From JBBSEZ01 sp038239195 (lineage in GTDB: Bacteria > Planctomycetota > Planctomycetia > Gemmatales > Gemmataceae): a stretch of 12,670 nucleotides of DNA. The notes under the pieces were generated by a model. That model ran no database searches. It was not told the DNA's origin and worked only from the letters and a program-made list of their open reading frames with translations. Where the stretch lies: assembly GCA_038239195.1 (NCBI GenBank), contig JBBSEZ010000297.1, forward strand, positions 1 through 12,670, written 5' to 3'. Every line of letters starts with the position of its first letter. Positions within the stretch are counted from its first letter, which is position 1. The translations under genes and the position numbers were made by a program. Shown here in pieces: positions 6,415-12,670 of the stretch.

Positions 6415-6479
6415 GGCCCTTGCTTTCCTGAAGCAGGGCCTTCGGCTTCCCCGGTCGAACAGGGCCTCGGGCCCTGTTC
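6415..6479 (+). promoter_or_regulatory. Two tandem GC-rich hairpins in the polA leader
   Basis: The first hairpin is GGCCCT-T-GCTT (6415-6425) with AAGCAGGGCC (6431-6440), ten pairs and one bulge. The second is GAACAGGGCC (6457-6466), loop TCG, GGCCCTGTTC (6470-6479), ten perfect pairs. Both contain CAGGGCC followed by TCGG or TTCGG, suggesting a duplicated element. Neither is followed by a T run. They could attenuate polA or end a short leader RNA. Confidence 0.45.
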
Positions 6480-6602
6480 CCCTCGGCCCGAAATCGGCCC
6501 GCGTGGCTCTCCCGGGATGGCGCCGTCCTTGCGTCGGGCGCCTTCCTTGTTCCGCGGCCTCCGGGCCGTGGCCCCCGTCAGCCCCTTCGGACTTCCATTG
6601 TC

Positions 6603-9494
6603 ATGGCGCCGGGCAACACCGCTGGCACGCTCTATCTGGTCGATGCGCACGGGCTCATCTTCCAGGTGTTCCACGCCATTCGCGGGATGAGCAGCCCCTC
6701 GGCCCTGCCCACCAACGCCCTCTTCGGCTTCACCCGCGACCTGATCTTCCTCCGCAGCCTACGGCCCGACTACCTCGTCTGCGCCTTCGACCTGCCCGAG
6801 CCCACCTTCCGCAGCGAGCTCTACCCCGCCTACAAGGCCAACCGCGACGCCATGCCCAACGATCTCGCCCTCCAGCTCCCGCTCATCCGCCGCGCCCTCG
6901 ACGCCCTCGCCATCCCCGTCGTCGCGCATCCCCGCTACGAGGCCGACGACGTCATCGCCACCATCGCCCGCGCCGCCTCGGCCAAAGGCCTCGACGTCTT
7001 GATGTGCAGCAGCGACAAGGACTGCCGCCAGCTCATCGACGACCGCGTGCGCCTCTACAGCCTCCGCAAGCGCGAGCCCTTTGGCCGGGACGAGCTCCTC
7101 GCCGACTGGGGCGTGCGCCCCGAACAGGTCGTCGATCTCCAGGCCCTCGTCGGCGACAGCGTCGATAACGTGCCCGGCGTCCCCGGCATCGGCATCAAGA
7201 CCGCCGCCAAGCTCCTGCAAGAGTTTGGCACCCTCGAAGGCGTCCTGGCCAACATCGACAAGGTGCCCGGCGCCAAGAAGCAAGAGGCGCTGCGCGCCGC
7301 GGGCCCCACCCTCGCGCTGAGCCGGCAGCTCGTGCGCCTCGCCGACGACGTGCCGGTCAAGATGGACTGGGACGCCTGGCGCCTCGCCCCCATCGACCTC
7401 GACCGCTTCCTCGCCCTCTGCCACGAGTGCGGGCTCCACAGCCTCGCCTCGCAGGCGCGTGCCGTGAGCCGTGCCGCGCCCCCTCCCAAGGGCAAAGACA
7501 AGGCCGCCAGCCCACAACAGGGCGAACTGTTCGGCGCCGGCGAGGAAATGTTCCCCTTCGGCGCCAATGCCCCCCCGCCCGAGAGCGCCCCTCCCGCGCC
7601 GGACGGCAAGGCGAAGGCCGGCCGGCCCGACTGGAAGCACACCTATCATCTCGTCGATCAGGCCAAGCCGTTCGCCGCGTTCCTCAGCCAGCTGCGCAAG
7701 CAGAAGCGCTTTGCCATCGACCTGGAGACGACGAGCCTACAGCCGTTGGAGGCGAAGCTCGTCGGGCTGTCGTTTTGCTGGCAAGAGGGCGAGGCCCATT
7801 ACCTCGCGCTGCGGGGCCCCGAGGGGGCGCCGGTGTTGAAAGAGAAGGACGTGCTGGCGAAGCTCCGCCCCGTGCTCGAATCGCCCGACGTTCAGAAGGT
7901 CAATCAGAACATCAAGTACGACCTGCTCGTCCTGCGCGCCCACGGGATCGAGGTGGGCAACGTGGCCGGCGATCCCATGGTCGCCGACTACCTCCTCCAC
8001 TCCGGCGAGCGCAGTCACGGCATGGAAGAGCTGGCGCGGCGCTACCTCGCCCACCAGGTCATCCCCATCACCGACCTGATCGGCAAGAAGACCAAGAAGC
8101 AGCCGCAACTCGGCATGGACCAGGTCCCCACGGCCCGCGTCGCCGAATACTCCGGCGAGGACGCCGACGTCGCCTGGCGGCTCTGCGCCATCCTCGAGCC
8201 GGAACTGTCTCAGCAAGAGGCGACGTTGCGGAAGCTCTACGACGACCTCGAGGTCCCGCTCATCGAGGTGCTGGCGGAGCTCGAATTCAACGGCATCCGC
8301 CTCGACGTGCCGCTGCTGCGCCAGCTCGGCACCGAAATGGCGTCGCAATTGTCCGCCATCGAGGAGGAGATCTACCAGCTCGCCGGCCATCCGTTCAACA
8401 TCGGCTCGCTGGTGCAGCTGCGCAAGGTGCTCTTCGACGAGCTGAAGTTGCCGGTGCAGGGCAAGACGGGCGTGACCGGGGCGCCGAGCACCGATCAGGA
8501 GACGCTGGAGAAGCTGGCCGCGCTCGACCACCCCAACAACAAGTTGCCGCGCAAGGTGCTGGAGCACCGGCAGATCGCCAAGCTCAAGGGCACCTACGTC
8601 GATGCCCTCCCCGAGTTGGTGAGCCCGAAGACGGGGCGCATCCACGCCTCGTTCAACCAGACGGTGGCCGCGACGGGCCGGCTCAGCTCGTCCGACCCGA
8701 ACTTGCAGAACGTCCCGGTGCGGCGCGAGCAGGGCCAGCAGGTGCGCCAGGCGTTCTTGCCCGAGCCGGGCTGGGCCTTGTTGACGGCGGACTATTCGCA
8801 GATCGAGCTGCGCCTGCTGGCCCACTTCTGCGGCGACGATGCCCTGTGCCGGGCGTTCGCCGAGGACCGCGACGTGCATACCGCCGTCGCGGCGCAGATC
8901 TTCGGGGTGCCGGAGGCCGAGGTGAAGCCCGAGCAGCGGCGCATGGCCAAGACGGTGAACTTCGGGGTGATCTACGGCATGAGCGCCGGCGGGCTGTCGC
9001 AGCGCCTGCACATCCCGCGCGAGGAGGCGGCCCGGTTCATCGACGCCTACTTCGCCCGCTACCCCAAGGTGGCCGAGTACCAGGCCCGCGTGTTGCGCGA
9101 GTGCCGGCGGACCGGCTACGTTGGGACGATCCTGGGCCGGCGCCGACAGTTCGACCGGACGGCCATTCGCCCCGAGACGAGCCACCAGAACCGCAATACG
9201 GCGGAGCGCGAGGCGATCAACATGGAGGTGCAGGGCTCGGCCGCCGACCTCATCAAGCTGGCCATGCTCGAGGTCTTCCGGCGCCTGCGCCGCGAGAACC
9301 GCCGGGCCCGGCTGTTGCTGCAGATTCACGACGAGCTCGTCCTCGAAGTGCCTCCCGACGAGCTGAAGGTGGTGGCGGCGCTGGTGCGCGAAGAGATGAC
9401 GGCGCCCGTCGAGAAGGCCCTTGGCCTGCGCGTGTCGTTGCAGGTCGATCTGGCGTCGGGCCCCAACTGGCTCGACGTTGGCGAGTTGCCCTGA
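6603..9494 (+). CDS. polA: DNA polymerase I
   Basis: DNA polymerase I fills gaps in repair and removes Okazaki primers. This 963-aa form has all three domains. The 5'-nuclease domain covers about residues 9-290 and keeps the metal ligands (LVDAHG, AFDLPEPTFR, YEADDVIATIA, SSDKDCRQL, GDSVDNVPGVPGIGIKTA). A lysine/proline-rich linker (about 290-345) follows. The 3'-5' proofreading domain is complete: FAIDLETT (D373, E375), NQNIKYD and YSGEDADVAW. The polymerase domain has motif A DYSQIELR (D730), the O helix RRMAKTVNFGVIYGMS (F787) and motif C QIHDELVLEV (H909, D910). Phe at the O-helix position is the usual form. The ATG at 6603 has no Shine-Dalgarno in CGGACTTCCATTGTC before it. It is slightly longer than the E. 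coli enzyme (928 aa), mostly in the linker. coaE starts 16 bases after its stop. Confidence 0.97.
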   Translation: MAPGNTAGTLYLVDAHGLIFQVFHAIRGMSSPSALPTNALFGFTRDLIFLRSLRPDYLVCAFDLPEPTFRSELYPAYKANRDAMPNDLALQLPLIRRALDALAIPVVAHPRYEADDVIATIARAASAKGLDVLMCSSDKDCRQLIDDRVRLYSLRKREPFGRDELLADWGVRPEQVVDLQALVGDSVDNVPGVPGIGIKTAAKLLQEFGTLEGVLANIDKVPGAKKQEALRAAGPTLALSRQLVRLADDVPVKMDWDAWRLAPIDLDRFLALCHECGLHSLASQARAVSRAAPPPKGKDKAASPQQGELFGAGEEMFPFGANAPPPESAPPAPDGKAKAGRPDWKHTYHLVDQAKPFAAFLSQLRKQKRFAIDLETTSLQPLEAKLVGLSFCWQEGEAHYLALRGPEGAPVLKEKDVLAKLRPVLESPDVQKVNQNIKYDLLVLRAHGIEVGNVAGDPMVADYLLHSGERSHGMEELARRYLAHQVIPITDLIGKKTKKQPQLGMDQVPTARVAEYSGEDADVAWRLCAILEPELSQQEATLRKLYDDLEVPLIEVLAELEFNGIRLDVPLLRQLGTEMASQLSAIEEEIYQLAGHPFNIGSLVQLRKVLFDELKLPVQGKTGVTGAPSTDQETLEKLAALDHPNNKLPRKVLEHRQIAKLKGTYVDALPELVSPKTGRIHASFNQTVAATGRLSSSDPNLQNVPVRREQGQQVRQAFLPEPGWALLTADYSQIELRLLAHFCGDDALCRAFAEDRDVHTAVAAQIFGVPEAEVKPEQRRMAKTVNFGVIYGMSAGGLSQRLHIPREEAARFIDAYFARYPKVAEYQARVLRECRRTGYVGTILGRRRQFDRTAIRPETSHQNRNTAEREAINMEVQGSAADLIKLAMLEVFRRLRRENRRARLLLQIHDELVLEVPPDELKVVAALVREEMTAPVEKALGLRVSLQVDLASGPNWLDVGELP

Positions 9495-9510
9495 GCGCGG
9501 GGGAGGAGCG

Positions 9511-10200
9511 ATGAGCGAAAAACAACCTCGCGATCCGTCCACGCCGCCGCCTCACCACCGGGCGAGCTGGCCCGCGGCGAAGCCGATCGTGGGCATGCTC
9601 GGCGGGATTGGCAGCGGCAAGAGCCAGGTGGCGGCCACGTTCGCGCGACGGGGGGCCTGCGTCATCGGCGCCGACGACCTGGCCCACCAGGCGCTGCGAC
9701 AACCGGAGGTGCGCGAGCGCGTAGTGCGACGCTGGGGGACACACCTTCTGGACGAGAAGGGCGAGATCGAGCGCCGCCGCCTGGCGGCCATCGTGTTCGC
9801 CGACGCGGCGGAGCGGCGGGCGCTCGAGGCGCTGGTTCACCCGTGGATTCAGGCGCGCATGAAGCGCGAGATCGAAAAGGCCCTGGCCGAGGCGAGCGTG
9901 AAGCTGATCGTGATCGACGCGGCGATCATGTTAGAGGTCGGCTGGAGCGATCTGTGCGACCGATTGGTGTTCGTGGAGGCCCCGGAGGAACTGCGCGTGA
10001 AGCGCGTGGCCGAGCAGCGCGGCTGGACGGCGAAGGACGTGGAAGCGCGCGAAGGGGCGCAATTGCCCTTGACCGAGAAGCGGGGCGTTGCGGATCATGT
10101 GCTCGATAACTCGACAAGCCTCGCCCACCTGGAGCGACAAGTGGACGACCTGCTGCGCCTGTGGGGCGTTGCCCCCGAGGCGGTGCGCTCGCCCGCCTGA
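9511..10200 (+). CDS. coaE: Dephospho-CoA kinase
   Basis: Catalyses the last step of coenzyme A synthesis, ATP-dependent phosphorylation of the 3'-hydroxyl of dephospho-CoA. The protein has 229 aa. The start is ATG 9511, set by GGGGGAGGAG just before it; the open frame upstream overlaps polA and is not family-like. An N-terminal tail of about 24 polar, proline-rich residues precedes the P-loop GMLGGIGSGKSQ (residues 28-39). Further family marks are ADDLAHQAL, ALVHPWIQARM, VIDAAIMLEVGW (the usual PLLFE site replaced by AAIMLE), DRLVFVEAP and the C-terminal VADHVLDNS. Sixteen bases separate it from polA, so the two are probably co-transcribed. Confidence 0.93.
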   Translation: MSEKQPRDPSTPPPHHRASWPAAKPIVGMLGGIGSGKSQVAATFARRGACVIGADDLAHQALRQPEVRERVVRRWGTHLLDEKGEIERRRLAAIVFADAAERRALEALVHPWIQARMKREIEKALAEASVKLIVIDAAIMLEVGWSDLCDRLVFVEAPEELRVKRVAEQRGWTAKDVEAREGAQLPLTEKRGVADHVLDNSTSLAHLERQVDDLLRLWGVAPEAVRSPA

Positions 10201-10414
10201 CAAGCGACCGACGAAGACTTCGAGGAACCATTCTATTCCCTGAACTGCCTGCCGCTGGCGCTTGCCAGGCCGCGACACCCAAGCACACGTCGGTGTCTCG
10301 GCCCGGCGCCACAACCGCAGAGCGCGGGCCTCGGAAGATCGTAACCTTCCGCCGCGATTCTTCCCCCGGTTGTGTGCTATCCCCGCGTCAGCCCTGCGAA
10401 AGAGAGGAACGACC

Positions 10415-11998
10415 GTGGCCGAAGCCAGAAGTCAGCAGAAACCGGGGCCCCGCACGCGGCGCACCAGGGCCGAGGACGGGCCGGCCGATCCGCTCGAGGT
10501 GACCAACGGGGCCGGCCCTGACGAGGAGCGCGACCTCCAGGAGCGCGACCTCCCGGAAGGCCCTGCCGACCTGCTGAACGAGCCGACCGGCCCCGCGCCG
10601 GCCGAGCCGGAGGCCAAACGCCCGGAGCCTGCGCGCCCCGCCGAGCCGGCGCGCGAAGAGCGCCGCCCGCAGGACGACGACTACGCGGGCTTCGACGCGG
10701 AGATCAACAGCCGCTACGAGGAGATCAAGCGCGGCAACACGCACATCAGCGAGTTGCAGCAGATGACGATCCCGCAGCTCCTCAAGATCGCCCGCGACGA
10801 GGGGCTGACCGACTACACGGGCCTGAAGAAGCAGGACCTGATCTTCAAGGTCCTCAAGGAGCGCGTCAAGCAGAACGGCCTGATGTACGGCGAGGGCACC
10901 CTGGAGGTGTTGCCCGACGGTTTCGGCTTCCTGCGCAGCCCCGACTACAACTACCTCCCCTGCCCCGACGACATCTACATCTCGCCCAGCCAGATTCGCC
11001 GCTTCGGCCTGCGCACCGGCGCCGTCGTCGCCGGGCAGATCCGCCCGCCCAAGGAGAACGAGCGCTATTTCGCGCTGCTGCGCGTCGAGGCGATCAACTA
11101 CCAGGACCCCGACCTCCTGACGCAGAAGGTCGTCTTCGACGACCTGACGCCCCTGCACCCCAACGAGCGCCTGAAGCTCGAGGTCGAGGCCAGCGAGATC
11201 AACATGCGCGTCGTCGATCTGGTCAGCCCCATAGGCAAGGGGCAGCGCGGGTTGATCGTTGCCCCGCCGCGCACCGGCAAGACCATCCTGCTCCAGAAGA
11301 TCGCCAACAGCGTGCTGAAGAACCACCCAGAGTGCTACGTCATCGTGCTGCTCATCGACGAGCGGCCCGAGGAAGTGACCGAGATGGAGCGCTCGGTGAA
11401 GGGCACCTACACGGAGGTGGTCAGCTCGACGTTCGACGAGCCCGCCTCGCGCCACGTGCAGGTGGCCGAGATGGTGATCGAAAAGGCCAAGCGCATGGTC
11501 GAGTTCGGCATCGACGTGGTGATCCTGCTCGACTCCATCACGCGCCTGGCCCGCGCCTACAACACGGAGGTCCCGCACTCCGGCAAGATCCTCTCCGGCG
11601 GCGTGGACGCCAACGCCTTGCACAAGCCCAAGCGCTTCTTCGGGGCCGCCCGCAACATCGAGGAAGGCGGGTCGCTGACCATCCTCGCCACGGCGCTGAT
11701 CGATACGGGTAGCCGGATGGACGAGGTGATCTTCGAGGAGTTCAAGGGCACCGGCAACATGGAGCTCCACCTCGACCGGAGGCTCGTCGATAAGCGGATC
11801 TGGCCGGCCATCGACGTGAACCGCTCGGGGACGCGCAAGGAGGACTTGCTGATGGCCCCGGAGGAGCTGCGGCGGATGTACATCCTGCGCAAGGTGCTCA
11901 GCGACATGAACCCGGTCGAGGCGATGGAGCTGCTCGTCAACCGGATGGCCCGGACGAAGAGCAACGCCGAGTTCCTCATGAGCATGAACCTGGGTTGA
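10415..11998 (+). CDS. rho: Transcription termination factor Rho
   Basis: Hexameric RNA-dependent ATPase/helicase that ends transcription. The protein has 527 aa. I choose GTG 10415 (MAEARSQQK), preceded by AGAGAGGAAC; the frame is open upstream to about 10262, but that part is arginine-rich shadow sequence. Residues 1 to about 95 form a disordered extension rich in Pro, Glu, Arg and Ala, absent from E. coli Rho (419 aa). Next come the Rho_N helical domain (MTIPQLLKIARDEGLTDYTG), the RNA-binding cold-shock-like domain (GFGFLRSPDYNY, DDIYISPSQIRRF), and the ATPase with Walker A APPRTGKT (283-290) and Walker B VVILLDSITRLARAYN (D373). The secondary RNA-binding loop SGGVDANALHKPKRFFGAAR and DTGSRMDEVIFEEFKGTGNM are intact. 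The 214-base gap after coaE holds a short inverted repeat (10274-10279/10292-10297) and no convincing promoter. Confidence 0.97.
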   Translation: MAEARSQQKPGPRTRRTRAEDGPADPLEVTNGAGPDEERDLQERDLPEGPADLLNEPTGPAPAEPEAKRPEPARPAEPAREERRPQDDDYAGFDAEINSRYEEIKRGNTHISELQQMTIPQLLKIARDEGLTDYTGLKKQDLIFKVLKERVKQNGLMYGEGTLEVLPDGFGFLRSPDYNYLPCPDDIYISPSQIRRFGLRTGAVVAGQIRPPKENERYFALLRVEAINYQDPDLLTQKVVFDDLTPLHPNERLKLEVEASEINMRVVDLVSPIGKGQRGLIVAPPRTGKTILLQKIANSVLKNHPECYVIVLLIDERPEEVTEMERSVKGTYTEVVSSTFDEPASRHVQVAEMVIEKAKRMVEFGIDVVILLDSITRLARAYNTEVPHSGKILSGGVDANALHKPKRFFGAARNIEEGGSLTILATALIDTGSRMDEVIFEEFKGTGNMELHLDRRLVDKRIWPAIDVNRSGTRKEDLLMAPEELRRMYILRKVLSDMNPVEAMELLVNRMARTKSNAEFLMSMNLG

Positions 11999-12000
11999 GG

Positions 12001-12056
12001 TTAGCGACGCTTCGCAGAAGCGTTGACGCCCGAACGCTCCCCAGAAGCGTCGCTAA
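12001..12056 (+). terminator. Perfect 13-bp inverted repeat after rho
   Basis: TTAGCGACGCTTC (12001-12013) and GAAGCGTCGCTAA (12044-12056) are exact complements. An inner stem, AGCGTT (12019-12024) with AACGCT (12033-12038), fills the loop. It begins three bases after the rho stop and ends 14 bases before the ribH ATG. No T run follows, so it is not a textbook terminator. It may act as a transcript-end hairpin, a control of ribH translation, or a dispersed palindromic repeat. Confidence 0.6.
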
Positions 12057-12070
12057 ACGGGGCTCGCGCC

Positions 12071-12541
12071 ATGCCGAACGTCATCGAAGGGACTTTCGCC
12101 ACCCCCCAAGGGCGCTTCGCGCTGGTGGCGGCGCGCTTCAACGCCGCCATCGTCGATGCCCTGGTCGGCGGGGCCCTCGACGGGTTGAAGCGCCACGGGG
12201 TCGCCGACGACGCCATCGACGTGGTGCGCGTGCCGGGGTCGTTCGAGATACCGTTCGTCGCCCAGCGCCTGGCAGGCGGCAAGCGCTACGCGGCGGTGAT
12301 CTGCCTGGGGGCGGTGATCCGCGGCGACACCGACCACTACGACTACGTGGCCGGGGAAGCGGCTAGCGGGGTGGCGCGGGCGGCGCTGGCGACGGGGGTG
12401 CCGGTGATCTTCGGCATCCTGACGTGCGACACGCTGGAGCAGGCGATCGACCGGGCCGGCGCCAAGGCGGGCAACAAGGGCTTCGACGCGGCGGTGACGG
12501 CGATCGAGATGGTCAATTTGCTGCGGCAACTGCCCGGGTAG
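12071..12541 (+). CDS. ribH: 6,7-dimethyl-8-ribityllumazine synthase
   Basis: Condenses 3,4-dihydroxy-2-butanone 4-phosphate with 5-amino-6-ribitylaminouracil, the penultimate step of riboflavin synthesis; the family forms pentamers or 60-subunit shells. At 156 aa it matches the family length. Landmarks: FALVAARFN (substrate-binding aromatic), VRVPGSFEIPFVAQRL, GAVIRGDTDHYDYVAGEA with the catalytic histidine H89, PVIFGILTCDTLEQAIDRAG, and GNKGFDAAVTAIEM. ATG 12071 is chosen because family homology begins there (MPNVIEGTF). The frame is open upstream from a TTG inside the inverted repeat, which is not used in my view. The Shine-Dalgarno is weak (ACGGGGC). It is 72 bases after rho. No other riboflavin gene is in view. 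Confidence 0.95.
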   Translation: MPNVIEGTFATPQGRFALVAARFNAAIVDALVGGALDGLKRHGVADDAIDVVRVPGSFEIPFVAQRLAGGKRYAAVICLGAVIRGDTDHYDYVAGEAASGVARAALATGVPVIFGILTCDTLEQAIDRAGAKAGNKGFDAAVTAIEMVNLLRQLPG

Positions 12542-12588
12542 CGGGTAGGATGGCGCGGCGGTCCTTCGGCCTCTTTTCAGGACGAGTC

Positions 12589-12670
12589 ATGGCGCTCGAA
12601 ACACCCCCGGTCGCTGACCCCGAGCTCGAAGCGATGATCGCGGAGCTGGAGAGCGTCGAGCTGATCGACA
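12589..12670 (+). CDS. Start of an unrecognised protein, cut by window edge
   Basis: ATG 12589, preceded by CAGGACGAG at good spacing, opens a frame with no stop to the window end (MALETPPVADPELEAMIAEL, continuing acidic). Codons are strongly G/C-ending. It lies 47 bases after ribH in the same direction, so it could be co-transcribed. An in-frame ATG at 12550 would add 13 residues but has no usable ribosome site. The 27 residues seen are too few to name it. Confidence 0.6.
   Translation, partial: MALETPPVADPELEAMIAELESVELID

Larger units (their letters stand above)
5961..6602. other. Divergent intergenic region, 642 bases
   Basis: No protein gene is supported here. It holds a minus-strand promoter candidate (6064-6091), a plus-strand promoter candidate (6192-6220), a long-range inverted repeat (6223-6295) and two strong hairpins (6415-6440 and 6457-6479), each listed separately. 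If the plus promoter is right, polA has a leader of about 375 bases. Confidence 0.6.

Noticed and set aside
5961..6674. N-terminal extension of the coiled-coil protein to 783 aa
   Set aside because: The added part is arginine/proline-rich non-homologous sequence that covers promoter-like elements and the start of polA. The ATG at 5960 is followed directly by a basic tail and membrane anchor.
7427..9542. Very long open frames in other frames and on the minus strand across polA (695 and 601 codons)
   Set aside because: They are GC-rich shadows of polA, with arginine/alanine/proline- or leucine/valine/aspartate-biased composition and no family motifs. polA is unambiguous here.
10388..11770. 460-codon minus-strand frame opposite rho
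   Set aside because: It is the valine/leucine/aspartate-rich antisense shadow of rho, with no recognisable domain.
12023..12070. Upstream TTG start for ribH
   Set aside because: It lies within the inverted repeat and adds residues not expected in the family. Homology begins at the ATG 12071.
12561..12577. Weak hairpin GGTC-CTTC-GGCC followed by TCTTTT after ribH
   Set aside because: It has only about four pairs including a G-U, and sits just before a likely ribosome binding site. This is not enough to call a terminator.
1..12670. CRISPR arrays, rRNA genes, transposases or integrases
   Set aside because: I saw no regularly spaced direct repeats, no rRNA sequence and no transposase or integrase motifs in any frame.

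Overview
The window is GC-rich bacterial DNA that looks planctomycete-like, possibly from the Gemmata group. This is inferred from three things: the order polA - coaE - rho, a membrane-anchored coiled-coil protein of a kind I associate with that phylum, and several genes without a clear Shine-Dalgarno sequence. It has two halves of very different character, separated by a tRNA-Thr(CGU) gene on the minus strand.

The left half (about 1-4090, minus strand) is accessory DNA made largely of wreckage. In transcription order it holds the C-terminal tail of a type I restriction specificity subunit (hsdS); an intact zeta-toxin-like P-loop kinase; a 67-aa companion protein; a Schlafen AlbA_2 / HATPase_c_4 ATP-binding protein split by one frameshift; and the first ~115 codons of hsdR. 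The hsdR piece has its own frame break and then runs into the 3' part of an unrelated cytochrome c-like gene whose haem motif has lost its first cysteine. hsdM, most of hsdS and most of hsdR are absent. The genes between hsdS and hsdR are chained by successive 4-base stop/start overlaps, so this was one translationally coupled operon. Only the cargo between the restriction subunits survives, and in it the kinase and its partner look intact. The far left holds a gene start cut by the window edge and a run of 19 G followed almost at once by 21 C, which may be an assembly join.

The tRNA-Thr lies with its 3' end toward this accessory block, the usual arrangement for an integrated island. I found no second copy of the tRNA 3' end inside the window.

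The right half is a stable core region. A 545-aa membrane-anchored coiled-coil protein with a BRCT-like C-terminal region is encoded on the minus strand. Diverging from it on the plus strand run polA (complete, all three domains with catalytic residues), coaE, rho, ribH and the start of one more gene. The 642-base divergent gap carries one good sigma-70-type promoter for each direction and several strong inverted repeats that would fold in the polA leader. polA and coaE are 16 bases apart. rho follows after 214 bases and ends at a perfect 13-bp inverted repeat before ribH. These genes serve DNA repair synthesis, coenzyme A synthesis, transcription termination and riboflavin synthesis.
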